Shown here: positions 1 to 11,566 of the stretch, in pieces | Layout: each line of letters opens with the position of its first letter | How positions within the stretch are numbered: the stretch's first letter is position 1 | NCBI RefSeq assembly: GCF_002127325.2 | Contig: NC_035448.2 | Coordinates: 88,106,753 to 88,170,752 of the forward strand | Reading direction: 5' to 3' | DNA from: Helianthus annuus | Taxonomy: Eukaryota > Streptophyta > Magnoliopsida > Asterales > Asteraceae | DNA length: 64,000 bases | The notes under the pieces: generated by a model | The model's database searches: none | The model's input: only the letters and a program-made list of their open reading frames with translations | Told to the model about the DNA's origin: nothing | Translations under genes and position numbers: made by a program

Positions 1-1
1 G

Positions 2-3000
2 GTTGGCATCATCTCTTTCTTGAAGGCTCAAAAATGCTTACGAAAGGGGCACACTGCCATTCTGGCACTCGTTACAGACGCATCAGCAAAGGAAAAGAAA
101 TTGAAGGATATTCCAATTGTACGCGATTACCCTCAGGTGTTTCCTGAAGACTTACCTGGCTTACCGCCTCATCGTCAGGTCGAATTTCAAATCGAGCTCG
201 CTCCAGGAGCAGCACCCATAGCTCGCGCACCGTATCGTCTAGCTCCATCAGAATTGGAGGAACTGTCTAAGCAGCTACAAGAGCTCTTGGAAAAGGGCTT
301 TATTCGTCCAAGCTCTTCGCCTTGGGGAGCTCCAGTACTTTTCGTGAAAAAGAAAGACGGTACGTTCAGGATGTGCATCGACTACCGTGAACTCAACAAG
401 GTGACGGTGAAGAACCGTTATCCTCTTCCGCGCATCGACGACTTATTCGACCAGTTGCAAGGGTCGTGCTACTATTCGAAGATAGATTTGAGGTCGGGGT
501 ATCATCAGCTGAGAGTCCGGGATGAGGACGTCTCCAAGACAGCCTTCAGAACTCGTTACGGTCACTACGAGTTTCTCGTCATGCCATTTGGGTTAACGAA
601 CGCGCCTGCTGTATTCATGGATCTTATGAATAGGGTGTGCAAACCCTATCTCGACAAGTTTGTTATAGTATTCATCGACGACATTCTGATTTACTCCAAG
701 AGTCAGGAGGAACACGAGCGACACCTACGCCTTATTCTGGAACTCCTTCGGAAGGAACAGTTGTACGCCAAGCTTTCTAAATGCGACTTCTGGCTTCGTG
801 AAGTCCACTTCTTAGGCCATGTGGTGAACAGGGATGGGATCCATGTCGATCCATCCAAGGTAGATTCGATCAGAAACTGGCCTGCGCCACGAACGCCAAC
901 GGAAATACGCCAATTCTTGGGTTTGGGCAGGATATTACAGACGGTTTATCAAGGATTTCTCGAAGATTGCTCAGCCGCTTACGCTACTGACACAGAAGGG
1001 TGTCACCTATCGCTGGGGAGAGCCCCAGGAGACTGCTTTTCAGCACTTAAAGGATAGGCTTTGCAGCGCACCTATTCTCTCATTGCCAGAGGGCACAGAT
1101 GACTTCGTGGTTTATTGTGATGCATCCATTCGGGGACTGGGATGTGTGTTAATGCAGCGCGACAAGGTTATTGCTTACGCCTCTCGTCAACTCAAGGTTC
1201 ATGAACGCAACTACACGACGCACGATTTAGAGCTGGGAGCTGTTGTTTTCGCGCTTAAGATATGGCGACACTACCTGTACGGTACCAGGTGCACGATTTA
1301 CACCGATCACAGGAGTCTCGAGCATATTCTTAAGCAGAAGGATTTGAACATGCGTCAACGACGATGGGTCGAGTTACTTAACGACTACGAATCCGCCATC
1401 AAGTACCATCCAGGCAAAGCCAATGTTGTGGCTGACGCTCTTAGTCGAAAAGACACTTTACCACGGCGCGTGCGAGCGCTACAGCTTACGATACAGTCTA
1501 GCCTTCCTGCACAGATACGAAATGCTCAGACAGAAGCACTGAAGCCCGAAAACGTCAAGGCTGAAGCCTTACGCGGCTCACGACAACAGATGGAACAGAA
1601 GGCAGACGGCGCCTACTATGTAACGGGGCGTATTTGGGTCCCACTTTATGGCGGTCTACGCGAACTTGTGATGGACGAAGCACACAAGTCTCGCTATTCG
1701 GTACATCCAGGGTCGGATAAAATGTACCACGACATCAGCACTACTTATTGGTGGCCTAGCATGAAGGCCCACATCGCTACGTACGTTGGAAAATGCTTGA
1801 CCTGTGCGAGAGTCAAGGTTGAATACCAGAAACCAGCTGGCCTACTTCAACAGCCTAAGATACCGCAATGGAAATGGGAAGAAATTTCCATGGATTTTGT
1901 TACAGGCTTACCTAGATCCTAGCGAGGGAACGATACCATATGGGTGATCGTGGACCGACTCACCAAGTCTGCACACTTCCTACCTATAAAGGAAACGGAC
2001 AAGTTCTCCACTCTCGCAGACGTCTATCTCAAAGAAGTTGTTTCGAGGCACGGGGTGCCCACATCTATCATTTCGGATCGCGATGCACGATTCACGTCAG
2101 AACTATGGCAAGCGATGCACAAATCCTTTGGCTCACGATTAGACATGAGCACAGCTTATCACCCTCAGACGGATGGGCAGTCTGAGCGAACGATCCAAAC
2201 GCTTGAAGACATGCTTCGGGCATGCGTTATTGACTTCGGCAACGGCTGGGAAAAGCACCTCCCTTTAGTGGAGTTCTCATACAATAACAGTTATCACACC
2301 AGCATTCAAGCCGCTCCATTCGAGGCATTGTACGGGCGTAAATGCCGGTCACCCCTCTGCTGGGCAGAGGTGGGGGATAGTCAGATCACGGGTCCAGAGA
2401 TTGTAGTGGACGCCACAGAAAAGATTGCACAGATACGACAACGCATGGCGGCAGCACGCGACCGTCAGAAAGCCTACGCGGACAAGCGTAGAAAGCCTTT
2501 GGAATTTCAGGTCGGGGACCGGGTTTTATTGAAAGTCTCACCCTGGAAGGGTGTGGTTCGTTTTGGCAAACGGGGCAAACTGAATCCGCGATACGTCGGA
2601 CCATTCGAAATCATCGAAAAGATTGGCAAAGTAGCATACAAGTTGAAACTACCAGCTGAACTCGGGGCAGTTCACAATGTCTTTCACGTATCGAACTTAA
2701 AGAAGTGCTTATCAGATGAAAACCTCATCATTCCTTTTAAGGAACTCACTATCGACGAGCGGTTGCAGTTCGTCGAGGAACCAGTAGAAATCACGGACCG
2801 GGATGTGAAGGTCCTCAAACACAAGAGAATCCCTCTTGTTCGAGTTCGTTGGAACTCCAAACGTGGCCCAGAGTACACCTGGGAACGCGAAGACAGGATG
2901 ACAGAAAAGTACCCCCAGTTATTCGAAACCAATGCTACCACTACTGAGGCTGAAGCTACTACTTCGGAATTCAGATCAACGGGGGGAGGATGTGACACCC

Positions 3001-3122
3001 CAGGAAAACCAGTGAACAATACAGTTTACCTAGCTCCCTCAGTGAGTGCATACCAAATTTCGGGACGAAATTTCCTATTAGTTGGGGATAATGTGACAAC
3101 TCGAACTTTAGACTTGCTTTAA
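2..3122 (+). pseudogene. Element A: Ty3/gypsy pol (RT-RNase H-integrase-chromodomain-like), broken
   Basis: Polyprotein of a long-LTR Ty3/gypsy retrotransposon, open at the window's left edge; protease is off-window. In order: RT ([22 protein letters not shown], catalytic FIDD box near 675-690), RNase H ([27 protein letters not shown]), integrase (zinc-binding KCLTC, core Asp in VDRLTK, SDRD, and Glu in QSER, spaced D-35-E), and a C-terminus ([19 protein letters not shown]) resembling the chromodomain of Tekay/Del chromoviruses. Two lesions: an extra G at about 924-926 (frame 2 to frame 3) and a Gln-to-TAG stop at 1920-1922. After 1922 the frame is open to 3122 and runs into the LTR. The integrase catalytic triad itself is intact. 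Family assignment is confident; clade assignment is inference. Confidence 0.93.
3055..3073. other. Conserved palindrome upstream of A's 3' LTR
   Basis: Inverted repeat AAATTTCGGGACGAAATTT, 18 bp before the LTR start. The same palindrome stands at 11531-11549 (C), 31868-31886 (D), 36144-36162 (E), 43674-43692 (G) and 58073-58091 (H), always 16-18 bp from the LTR. Its role is unknown to me; next to the polypurine tract it could affect plus-strand priming or the 3' UTR of the RNA. Confidence 0.8.
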
Positions 3123-3954
3123 TGTAACGTTACGTGCTTATGTGACATTTTGAACTATTGGATGTTATGTGATTTATTGAATGTCGTCATATGCTTAGTG
3201 TTTTACGTGTTTGCATGTTAATCGAGCCAAACCCGATTTGCACATTAGAACCGGTCACACAAGTCTTTTGGGCCACACCTTGAAATCGGACTCCATTTGA
3301 TAACCGAGTTGGGCTCGGCCCACTCCCCACTCGCAAACACCAAAACCAAGGGTAGGGGTTTGGTTTCATTGTTTTTGCAAATCACAAACACGCACAACCC
3401 TACTTGCTCTCTCTCTCGTTTTACTTGGAACCCGACGGCACAAGACCCACACTACTCGGAATCACCCTCTTTTCCTTCTTTAATCCGGTTAGTGATGATG
3501 ATATATTTCGATTATATGTGATATCATGTGATTGTTATCATTCTGTTAGGTGATGTAACTAGGGTGTATGCTAATAATATTGATTAAATGTTGATGTTAA
3601 TTGGTATTGTTAATCGGTTCTCATGAATGATTAAGCTATATGGTTATTTGACATGAAATCGGTTATATGTATGTTTGGCTTTATGAAGATTAGTTCGGAT
3701 GTGTTGATTAAACCGGTTGTGATATTGTGATTTCGAAATTACATGGCATGTTACATGATAGTTAAATGATTCGGTCTAGAGTGGTAGGTTGGTCCGATTG
3801 TTGTTCTTGATGATGAGTATGAACAGGTTGAATGTGATATAAAAACTGATTAATTGCCAGTGTTTGATCTGAAATCCGAAACTGCCTAAGTTGTTTGCTG
3901 AATTTACGGAAGTGATTGGGATTGAATTTAGGAAATCAGGAAATCAGTTACACA

Positions 3955-4185
3955 CAGGGTTGCGACTCAGGTTTCGAGTCGAAACCTCATGGTCATGACT
4001 CGAGACCACAACAGCACCAGCCGAGACCATGGTTGCGACTCCTGTTGCGACTCGTAACCAGACCATGATGAGCCGAAATCACCATTGCGACTCGCAACCT
4101 CCTGTTGCGACTCGTAATCTCCTGCTGTGACTCGTAACTCCCGGTTGCGACTCGAGATCGCCGGTTGCGACTCGAGACCACCTTT
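3955..4185 (+). repeat. GTTGCGACTCG motif array in LTR A
   Basis: Irregular array of GTTGCGACTCG followed by A/T/C-variants of AACC, about eight to ten copies with 10-40 bp spacing, some degenerate. It lies in the first half of the LTR, where a retroelement's U3 promoter region is expected. LTR F carries the same kind of array at 37710-37940, whereas LTRs G and I carry a different motif at the equivalent place. Confidence 0.75.
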
Positions 4186-4521
4186 GCACGTACATCTGTT
4201 TGGGCCTACACTGCCACGGGCCCAACCGTTTGGGCCAAATGATTGAATTCGTGAACTGTTTGTTATTGGACCAGTATGCGTTTACTATTTGGGCCGATTG
4301 GGAATCTGGACTATTTGGTTGGGGCTGTTATATGAATTGGTTGAATGTTAATGATATGCTCTTACCTGCTCACATGCATACGTGATAGTAACGTGTTAGT
4401 TGATGTGATGCATACGTGTACTACCTTAGTCAAAACCTGACTTGATTAATAACCATGATAGGACGTGGTTGACCATTTACTTGCTACCTGTACTCTTTGT
4501 GTATCTGCCGAGCAAACCAAG

Positions 4522-5111
4522 GTGAGTTCACACAGCCAAGGCATGGGATTCCCGGGTTGGGAATTGGGTTGGATATGTTATTGTTAAAAGAGTTACTCGT
4601 ACTTACGCATTCTCTAGACTATAGACCATCGTCCTCAGGTTAGTCAGGACACGTTACGTAAAGCCTACGTAACCCAGAATATTTGCCATTTGTCTCCCGG
4701 GTCGGGAGGACACGTTACGTAAAGCCTACGTAACCCAATACCATCCACTGGCTTCCAGGTCGGAAGGCCACGCTGCGTAAAGCCTACGTAGCCCCCACGC
4801 GTACCATGTCCTCGGGGAAGGGCACGTCACGTAAAGCCTACATGACCCTGTACGTTTTCCTGTTCTCAGTAAAGAAGAACACATGGTTGGTAGTTAGTCT
4901 AGTAAGTACCGTTAATGAGAAGCCCTCATTAGCCAGGATAATCATGGGAAGCCCCCACCAGTAATATGAACACAAGGTTTGGGAAGCCCCCACCTTTAGT
5001 ACACACTAGTATGGGAAGCCCCCACTAGCCATACTTATGCACTATGTTATGAACTTACTTTCTGTGAACTCGCTCAACTAGTTTGTTGATTATTTGCTGC
5101 ATGACTTGCAG
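4522..5111 (+). other. Predicted leader intron with hairpin array in LTR A
   Basis: Donor AAG/GTGAGT at 4521/4522 and pyrimidine-containing acceptor CTTGCAG/G at 5111/5112 would define a 590-bp intron. Inside are four hairpins with loop AAGCC: 4653-4673 and 4714-4734 (GTTACGTA/TACGTAAC), 4772-4792 (GCTGCGTA/TACGTAGC) and 4826-4846 (GTCACGTA/TACATGAC). Alternating with them are smaller hairpins at 4631-4650 (GTCCT/AGGAC), 4694-4708 (CTCCC/GGGAG) and 4752-4766 (CTTCC/GGAAG). Stem changes are mostly compensated. Splicing is a prediction only. Confidence 0.6.
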
Positions 5112-5385
5112 GACCTTAGGTACATTATGGAGCTTGCACAGGGAGGAGCAGGTCGTTGTGGGATATGGATCATGAACTTTATCTGAACTTATAACTATTT
5201 TGAGATTACATACTATGCTTCCGCTACTTAAACGATGTTTGGTTTTGAAACATCAATCATGTCATGATGATTTACATTAATTACCTTTATATTAAATGCT
5301 ATGTTTGATATGATTGATGGCTTGATCCTGGTCAGTCACGCTCCCAAGCGGTGGTACTCCGCGGGTGGATTTTGGGGGTGTGACA

Positions 5386-6885
5386 TTTATGATTGTTTTA
5401 GCAAGATTGGTAAGTAAAGATTGTATATTGTTGACTGAGGATTGATTGTTGTTGATTGTTGAATGATTTTTGGAAAAGAAAATGATATGCTTGTTAGCAT
5501 GGACGCCTCCATTTACAAACGAAACTCTGGCGAAATTTTCTAAAAATTCCAACACTTAGAAATTATTTTTCTAAGTAGTGTTCACAAATACGTTTTAACT
5601 TTGTTTTTCAAAATAAACTTCGCCATGAGTTTTGTTACAAAAATACAAAGTATCGGAGGTTGATTTGTACAAGTAAAATGGTTAAATATATATTTAGAGT
5701 ATATATTTTATACTAAAACACTTGTGTGGATACTTGTTTATTTTGTGAGATAGTTATATTATTTTAGGATAAAATAATATAACTTAACAAAGTACCTTGA
5801 CATTAGAATTGTGTGGTACGTGATATAAGTAATGAGTAAATAAACCGTACGTAGGACACGTGTTATGCATGAGAAATTGATTGTTATCTGTACCTTATTA
5901 GGACGTGATTGATTTCTGATTATTAGAGTAACTAATCTAACCGAGCAAACCAAGGTGAGTTCACACACTTTCTAAGGCATGGGATTCCCGGTGGTTGGGA
6001 ATGGGTTATAGAATTGAAACGGAAACTACATATCCTCCTTGGGTAGGATATGTACCACCAACCTCCATGGGTAGGATGCCAATATTAATCCTGCGTATTC
6101 TCCTTGGGTAGAATACGTACGTTCGTCCTCCTTGGGTAGGACAGCAACCTTAAAACTTACTAGACAAAACTCTATCATTAAGTCCCTTATTTTATATCGA
6201 CTTAATTGCCGAGGCCAATGGCGAGCGGGGCATTAGTTAATTGCGCTATTAGGTTTAACAAACCTCACACCGTGCCAGTCGGACGGGCGTGTACTAATGG
6301 ACTATGGCAAACTGTCAATGATGATAGACATTGACGTAGGGCACAACTTACTTTCGTTAGTAGTCAATATGGTAACGGTCGAGTGGTTCACATGGGGAAG
6401 CCCCCACTGATCATGGATATGGTTTGGGTAATAAAGAAGGAACTGGTTAATCATATTTTCAACTATGGGGTAACCCCCACGGCAAGTAAGCCAGCAAAAG
6501 ATAAACCATGTTTTTCGGAAACAACTTAAAACTAAACAACCAACCGTGAACTCACTCAACTTTGTTGTTGACTCGTTGTTACATGCCTTTCAGGTCGTTA
6601 GATGCTTATGGAGCTTACACGAGGAGGAGGTCGTTGTGGGATATGGATTGTTATGTCCCGTGCTTAATATTTAAACTTTATGAACTTATTGAACTTATGT
6701 TTTGGCTTTACCTTTTATGCTTCCGTTGTTAACTCAAAGTTGGTTACTTTCTTTTGGTCACCAATCGATTGGTGGTTGGTTTCATTTACTTAATTACATT
6801 GTTCAATATGATTGGTGGCTCGATCCTGGTCATGTCACACCTCCAAGCGGTGATACTCCGCATGGTGGATTTTGGGGGTGTGACA
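5386..6885 (+). repeat. Element B LTR, 3' part
   Basis: 3' portion of an LTR ending TTTGGGGGTGTGACA. Its left part matches C's LTRs (compare 5460-5560 with 10040-10150 and 13150-13260), so B and C belong to one family. It starts abruptly where element A ends, meaning A interrupts it; the other half must lie left of the window. No primer-binding site follows 6885, so this is a 3' LTR or a solo LTR. Confidence 0.75.
5955..6593 (+). other. Predicted leader intron with hairpin array in LTR B
   Basis: Donor CAAG/GTGAGT at 5954/5955 and acceptor CCTTTCAG/G at 6593/6594 (639 bp). Hairpins share the loop TCCTTGGGTA but have unrelated, fully paired stems: 6027-6054 (TACATATCC/GGATATGTA), 6092-6119 (TGCGTATTC/GAATACGTA, one G-T pair) and 6125-6142 (GTCC/GGAC). 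A fourth loop copy near 6065-6075 has lost most pairing. Confidence 0.6.
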
Positions 6886-8463
6886 TTAGAGGTTTAAGGT
6901 ACTTTTATTTAGTGGCGTTCTTTTTCTCGGTAAAACGCCAAAAAGTTAAAAAATCAAGCATTGTTCATTGGAAATTCAAGATTGTTGGCTGAACGGTGTA
7001 ACTCAATAACATTTTGCTGCATGAGATGGACAAATCTTCAAGAAAAATAGGCTGATTTTAGACTTTGTGCTTCCAAACGGCAACAAAAAAACTTCTTCAA
7101 AAACAAATAATTAAAATAAATCATACGAAAGTCGAAACAGCCAGTTATGATGATTCAAAAAAGAAGAAAGAGACTGGTGACCGTGAAGATTTGGAAGATC
7201 AATTATTTATATATATTTTTTTAATTTTCTTTTTCAGTTGATTGTTGTATAATAACAACGCTATATATAATAAAAACACCACATAGCCAGATGCTTGTCA
7301 AAACGCCATCATGCCATAAAACGCCCCAAAAACTACCAAACTATAATAAAATTACTCTGGACAAGTATTATAAAAACCCAAAAAATAAAAAAAAGTAAAA
7401 AAAAAAACAAACTTGAAAATGTAACTAGAAACAATAACTACAAAACAGTAAAACTGAAGAGATGGAAAATTTATTATATTAGAATCTAAAACCCCAAACT
7501 TGAAAGATGGGACGTGTTACAGACTTCAGAGATAAAGCTTATCAAAAACAATAATTACAAACAGTAACTGAAACGACGAATACTTTATTATAAAAATGCA
7601 TCGCCTAACCTACGCGCCAAAAAGACATTCTATAAAATGATACCTCTCAGCTACTTCCATTTGATCAAATACAACAAACAAACGCCAATACTACTAAATA
7701 CACTCACTGTAAAAACACCAAAAAATTAAAAAAAAAATCAAAGATAGCTAATATGCTTTCTTGATATTCAGTATTGTTCTTCGTGAAGTTTCACTGAATG
7801 GATTGTTAGGTGAGGGGAGTAACTCAGTAAGATTTTGCTGCATGAGATGGACAAATCTTCAAGAAAAAGATAATGATGACAGTCATATGTCATTTTGTGT
7901 TCTTTGTTCTTGAAGAAGGCTTGGATTAGGAGAAGAGATCAATGACACTGAAGAGTGGGATGATTATGAAGATGAAGTTCAAGTTGAAGAACAAAGCGAA
8001 AAACCCACCCACACGTCATAGATCTATGTCCCCAAACATCCACAAAAGCCACTTCAACAGACCGAGCAAACAAAATAATCAAACCGATGGGTTTGTTAAG
8101 TTTTACATAAAACGCCATATATTTGGTGACAGTTCTTATAGTATTAAAGAAGAGAGAGACTGATGACAGTGAAGATTCTGAAGAGAGATCCGATTAGGAT
8201 TTTTAATTTATTTTTTTCGCTTCTATTTTTTATCCCTGTGGTTGTAATATAATTTTCCGATTGTAAAACGCCAGGATAACACAAACGCCAAAATGTACAT
8301 AAAAAATAATAGAACAATGGGCCATCTTGTCAAAAACGCCTTGAAAAACGCCATTCAGAGAGATATTCTGACCCTTTGGGGTTCCAATGGCATTCGATTT
8401 GAAAAACGCCATAAACGCCAAAATATTAATAAAATGAAACCATTAAAACGCCATATAATTATT
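6886..8463. other. AT-rich spacer with dispersed AAAACGCC motifs
   Basis: No convincing gene. About a dozen copies of (A)AAACGCC(A) are scattered through it, densest at 8265-8455. A ~55-bp segment around CTGCATGAGATGGACAAATC occurs twice, near 6998-7050 and 7808-7866. At about 7940-8020 one frame gives an acidic stretch (EEWDDYEDEVQVEEQSEKP) that could be a relic exon. The stretch may be the remnant of a DNA transposon or the original target locus; I cannot identify it. Confidence 0.45.
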
Positions 8464-10279
8464 TGTGACAACCCTCATGATTTCATGTATCCGTACTATT
8501 TATTAATGTTAATTAGAGTGCTTGATGACTGTGTTGAATTACTTAACTGCTTTCTGATCTCTGCGTCATACTTACATGTGCTTGTTAACATATTAGTCTC
8601 ATGCAGAAAATTGACTAAATAGTCTTGTATGCTTTCCTAAGTGCCGAGAATTAAAAGTGTTACGAAAATATGTATAAAAGACATTTCACGGAATAATTAA
8701 ACACTTTAACGGAACAGTATCTAACCGGATAACCAGACATTACTCGGGACACCAACTCTTTGCCAAACACATTGTTTATTCATTTCTTGGCTAGTCGTGA
8801 TCCCCGAACACTCTAACACCCGCTAAAAATCAAGTAACTAACATATATAAGTACACACTTGGATTTTAACTAATATTTACCATCTAGTTGCAAAGACTTA
8901 CATCTACCCCCCCCCCCAACCGAATTCGGTCCCAAGGACCCACAAAATAATCCTCACCATACTCCCAATCTTGTTCCTAGATTATATGCTAATATTATAT
9001 TGGATTGTTGCTTGATCTTGTTACCAAAATATTGAAAGAGATCTTTATAAAGCATGGCTCCTAGATACAACATCACTTCACAAAAAATCACCCCACTCCC
9101 TCACTCTCTTTTCCTCTCTCTCGGCTCACTTGTGCCGCCACCATCACCACCATTTCACCACCATAATCATCCATTTTCAAGTTCCCTTCAAGCTTAAAAG
9201 GTGATACAAGGAAGCTTGCAACTTGTGGAGCTTCAAAGGGCTTTGTTTCTTGCTTTTTCACCATCATTTCTTCATCTTCTCACCAGGATTCACCCCTAGC
9301 CATTGTGCTAGTAGTAAGTTCTTGTCAAACTCTTGTTCATCTTGTTTCTATGATCAAAAGTTGTAGTATGATGATTATGTTTAAAGCACTAAAGAACTAG
9401 AACACTAAAAGGGTTAAACAAGAATCATGAACATAAAAGATTACATGAAGGTGAAATGTTACTAGTAGGATGTTGTTATGAAAATGTTGCTGATTGTAGG
9501 ATGATTCTTGGTTATGTGATGTTAATCAACATATAGATCTTGTTAAATGATGGTTAGAAATATGGTTTAACAAGACTAAGAAGGTGATTATGTGTTACAT
9601 GACATAATCATCTTCTAGTTTAACCATGAACTTGAATAAAATAATTTTCTTAAAATATAAGTGAACAAGTTGATAGATGATCATGTTGATCCAAGTTTTA
9701 TAAAAGATTTTTGTAAATAAACCAAGATAGAGAAGCGGTTTTTGGAAAATCATGACTAATACAAACACTTACACCATTTTTAGAAATAAGACAAGCATGA
9801 GAATATTCTATTTACAAGAAGAGTTCAAAAGGGTAATTTTTGTAAAAATTATTTACAAGTTGTAAACACTAAACTTTGGTAAGAAAATGATTTCTAAAGG
9901 AATACTTACGTTTTGGAAGATAACTAAGTCCAATAAAAGCTTTACCAAGTTACTATGCATTTTCAGAAAGTATCAAGTTCATGATTAGTGTGTAACACAT
10001 ATATTTTTGCTCTTGGTAATGTAAAGATTGATTGTTGATGATTGTTGAATGAATTTTTGAAAAGAAAATGATATGCTAAGCATGGGCTCCTCCATTTACA
10101 AAGGAAACTCTGGCGAAATTTTCTAAAAATTCCAACACTTACAAAATATTTTTCCAAACAAGTTTTACAAGTATACTTTATAACTTGCATTTTGAATATA
10201 AACTTCGCCATAATTTTTGTAACAGGATGCAAGTGTCGGAGGTTGATTTTCTTAAATAAAAATGGAAAAATATATATTG
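8464..10279 (+). repeat. Element C 5' LTR, truncated
   Basis: Starts TGTGACAACCCTCATG and aligns over about 1.8 kb with C's 3' LTR starting at 11567 (roughly 45-50 substitutions plus small indels by eye). The match stops at about 10280. The rest of the LTR, the primer-binding site, gag, protease, RT and RNase H are missing, and integrase sequence follows within about 30 bp. The stretch 8905-8920 is a C homopolymer. Confidence 0.85.
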
Positions 10280-10305
10280 TTAATTACTGTTTTGGTCCCT
10301 GTGGT

Positions 10306-11509
10306 TGATTTTCTTCAACAACCAGAGATCCCGAAATGGAAATGGGAGCAAATTTCCATGGATTTCGTTACTGGCCTGTCTAAATCTCAACGCGGAAATG
10401 ATACCATTTGGGTGATAGTAGATCGACTGACTAAGTCTGCACACTTCTTGGCAATCAAGGAAACATATAAGTTTTCTACTGTAGCAGACATCTACCTAAA
10501 GGAAGTGGTATCAAGGCACGGAGTGCCAACCTCCATCATTTCTGATCGTGACTCACGTTTTACTTCTGAGTTATGGCAAGCTATGCACAAATCCTTTGGT
10601 TCTCGAGACATGAGCACGGCATATCATCCACAGACGGATGGGCAATCTAAACGCACCATCCAAACCCTTGAAGACTTGCTTAGGGCATGTGTAATCGATT
10701 TTGGTAATGACTGGGAAAAACACCTCCCGTTAGTGGAGTTTTCGTATAACAACAGTTACCACACCAGTATCCAGGCTGCTCCGTTCGAGGCATTGTATGG
10801 ACGGAAGTGGCGATCACCTCTCTGTTGGGCAAAAGTTGGTGACAGCCAAATCACTGGACCAGAACTTGTAGTAGATACAACCGAGAGAATTGCTCAGATA
10901 CGGCAACGAATGGCGGCAGCTCGTGACCATCAGAAAAGCTATGCTGATAAGCGAAGAAAGCCACTCGAGTTCCAGGTTGGGGACCGGATGTTACTCAAAG
11001 TCTCACCTTGGAAAGGTGTAGTCCATTTTGGCAAACGAGGCAAACTCAATCCGCGATATGTTGGACCCTTCGAAATCATTGAGAAAATTGGCAAGGTGGC
11101 CTACAGGTTAAATCTACTTGAAGAACTCAGCGGAGTTCACAATGTTTTCCATGTGTCAAATCTGAAGAAGTGTCTGTCAGATGAGACCCTCATAGTTCCT
11201 CTCAAGGAGCTCACTATTGACGACCAGCTGCGATTCGTCGAGGAACCAGTAGAGATTACTGATCGACATGTTAAGGTTCTCAAGCGTACCAGGATACTTC
11301 TTATCCGAGTTCGTTGGGATTCCCGTCGTGGCCCAGATTATACCTGGGAACAAGAAGACCAAATGAAACTCAAGTACCCCCAGCTATTTAAGAAAAGTGC
11401 AACCACTACTGAGGCTGAAGCTACTGCAGAATTTCGGGATGAAATACCAAACCAACGGGGGGATGAGGTGACACCCCAGGAAAACCAGGAAACCACGCAA
11501 CTTAACTAG
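10306..11509 (+). pseudogene. Element C: 3' part of pol (integrase and chromodomain-like C-terminus)
   Basis: One open frame of about 400 residues beginning at [14 protein letters not shown]; the first 15 residues of the longer reading frame (from 10262) derive from LTR and filler DNA. The integrase core shows [10 protein letters not shown] and SDRDSRF, but the third catalytic position reads QSKR instead of QSER, so the Glu is Lys, and one residue is lost in SRDMSTAYH (D-34-K). The C-terminus ([19 protein letters not shown]) is intact. No domain upstream of the integrase core remains, so it is dead as an enzyme source despite being open. The pol is close to those of A and G. Confidence 0.9.
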
Positions 11510-11566
11510 CTTCCTCAGTAACCACGTGCTAAATTTCGGGACGAAATTTTCTTAACAGAGGGAGAA

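Larger units (their letters stand above)
3092..5385 (+). repeat. Element A 3' LTR
   Basis: LTR of 2294 bp beginning TGTGACAACT just after a purine-rich tract (GTTGGGGATA) and ending TTTGGGGGTGTGACA. Its 3' end matches the ends of LTRs F, G and I. It holds a GTTGCGACTCG motif array, a predicted leader intron and a hairpin array, listed separately. The base sequence changes abruptly at 5386 into a different LTR family, so A was inserted into element B. A's 5' LTR and its target duplication partner lie outside the window. Confidence 0.88.
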
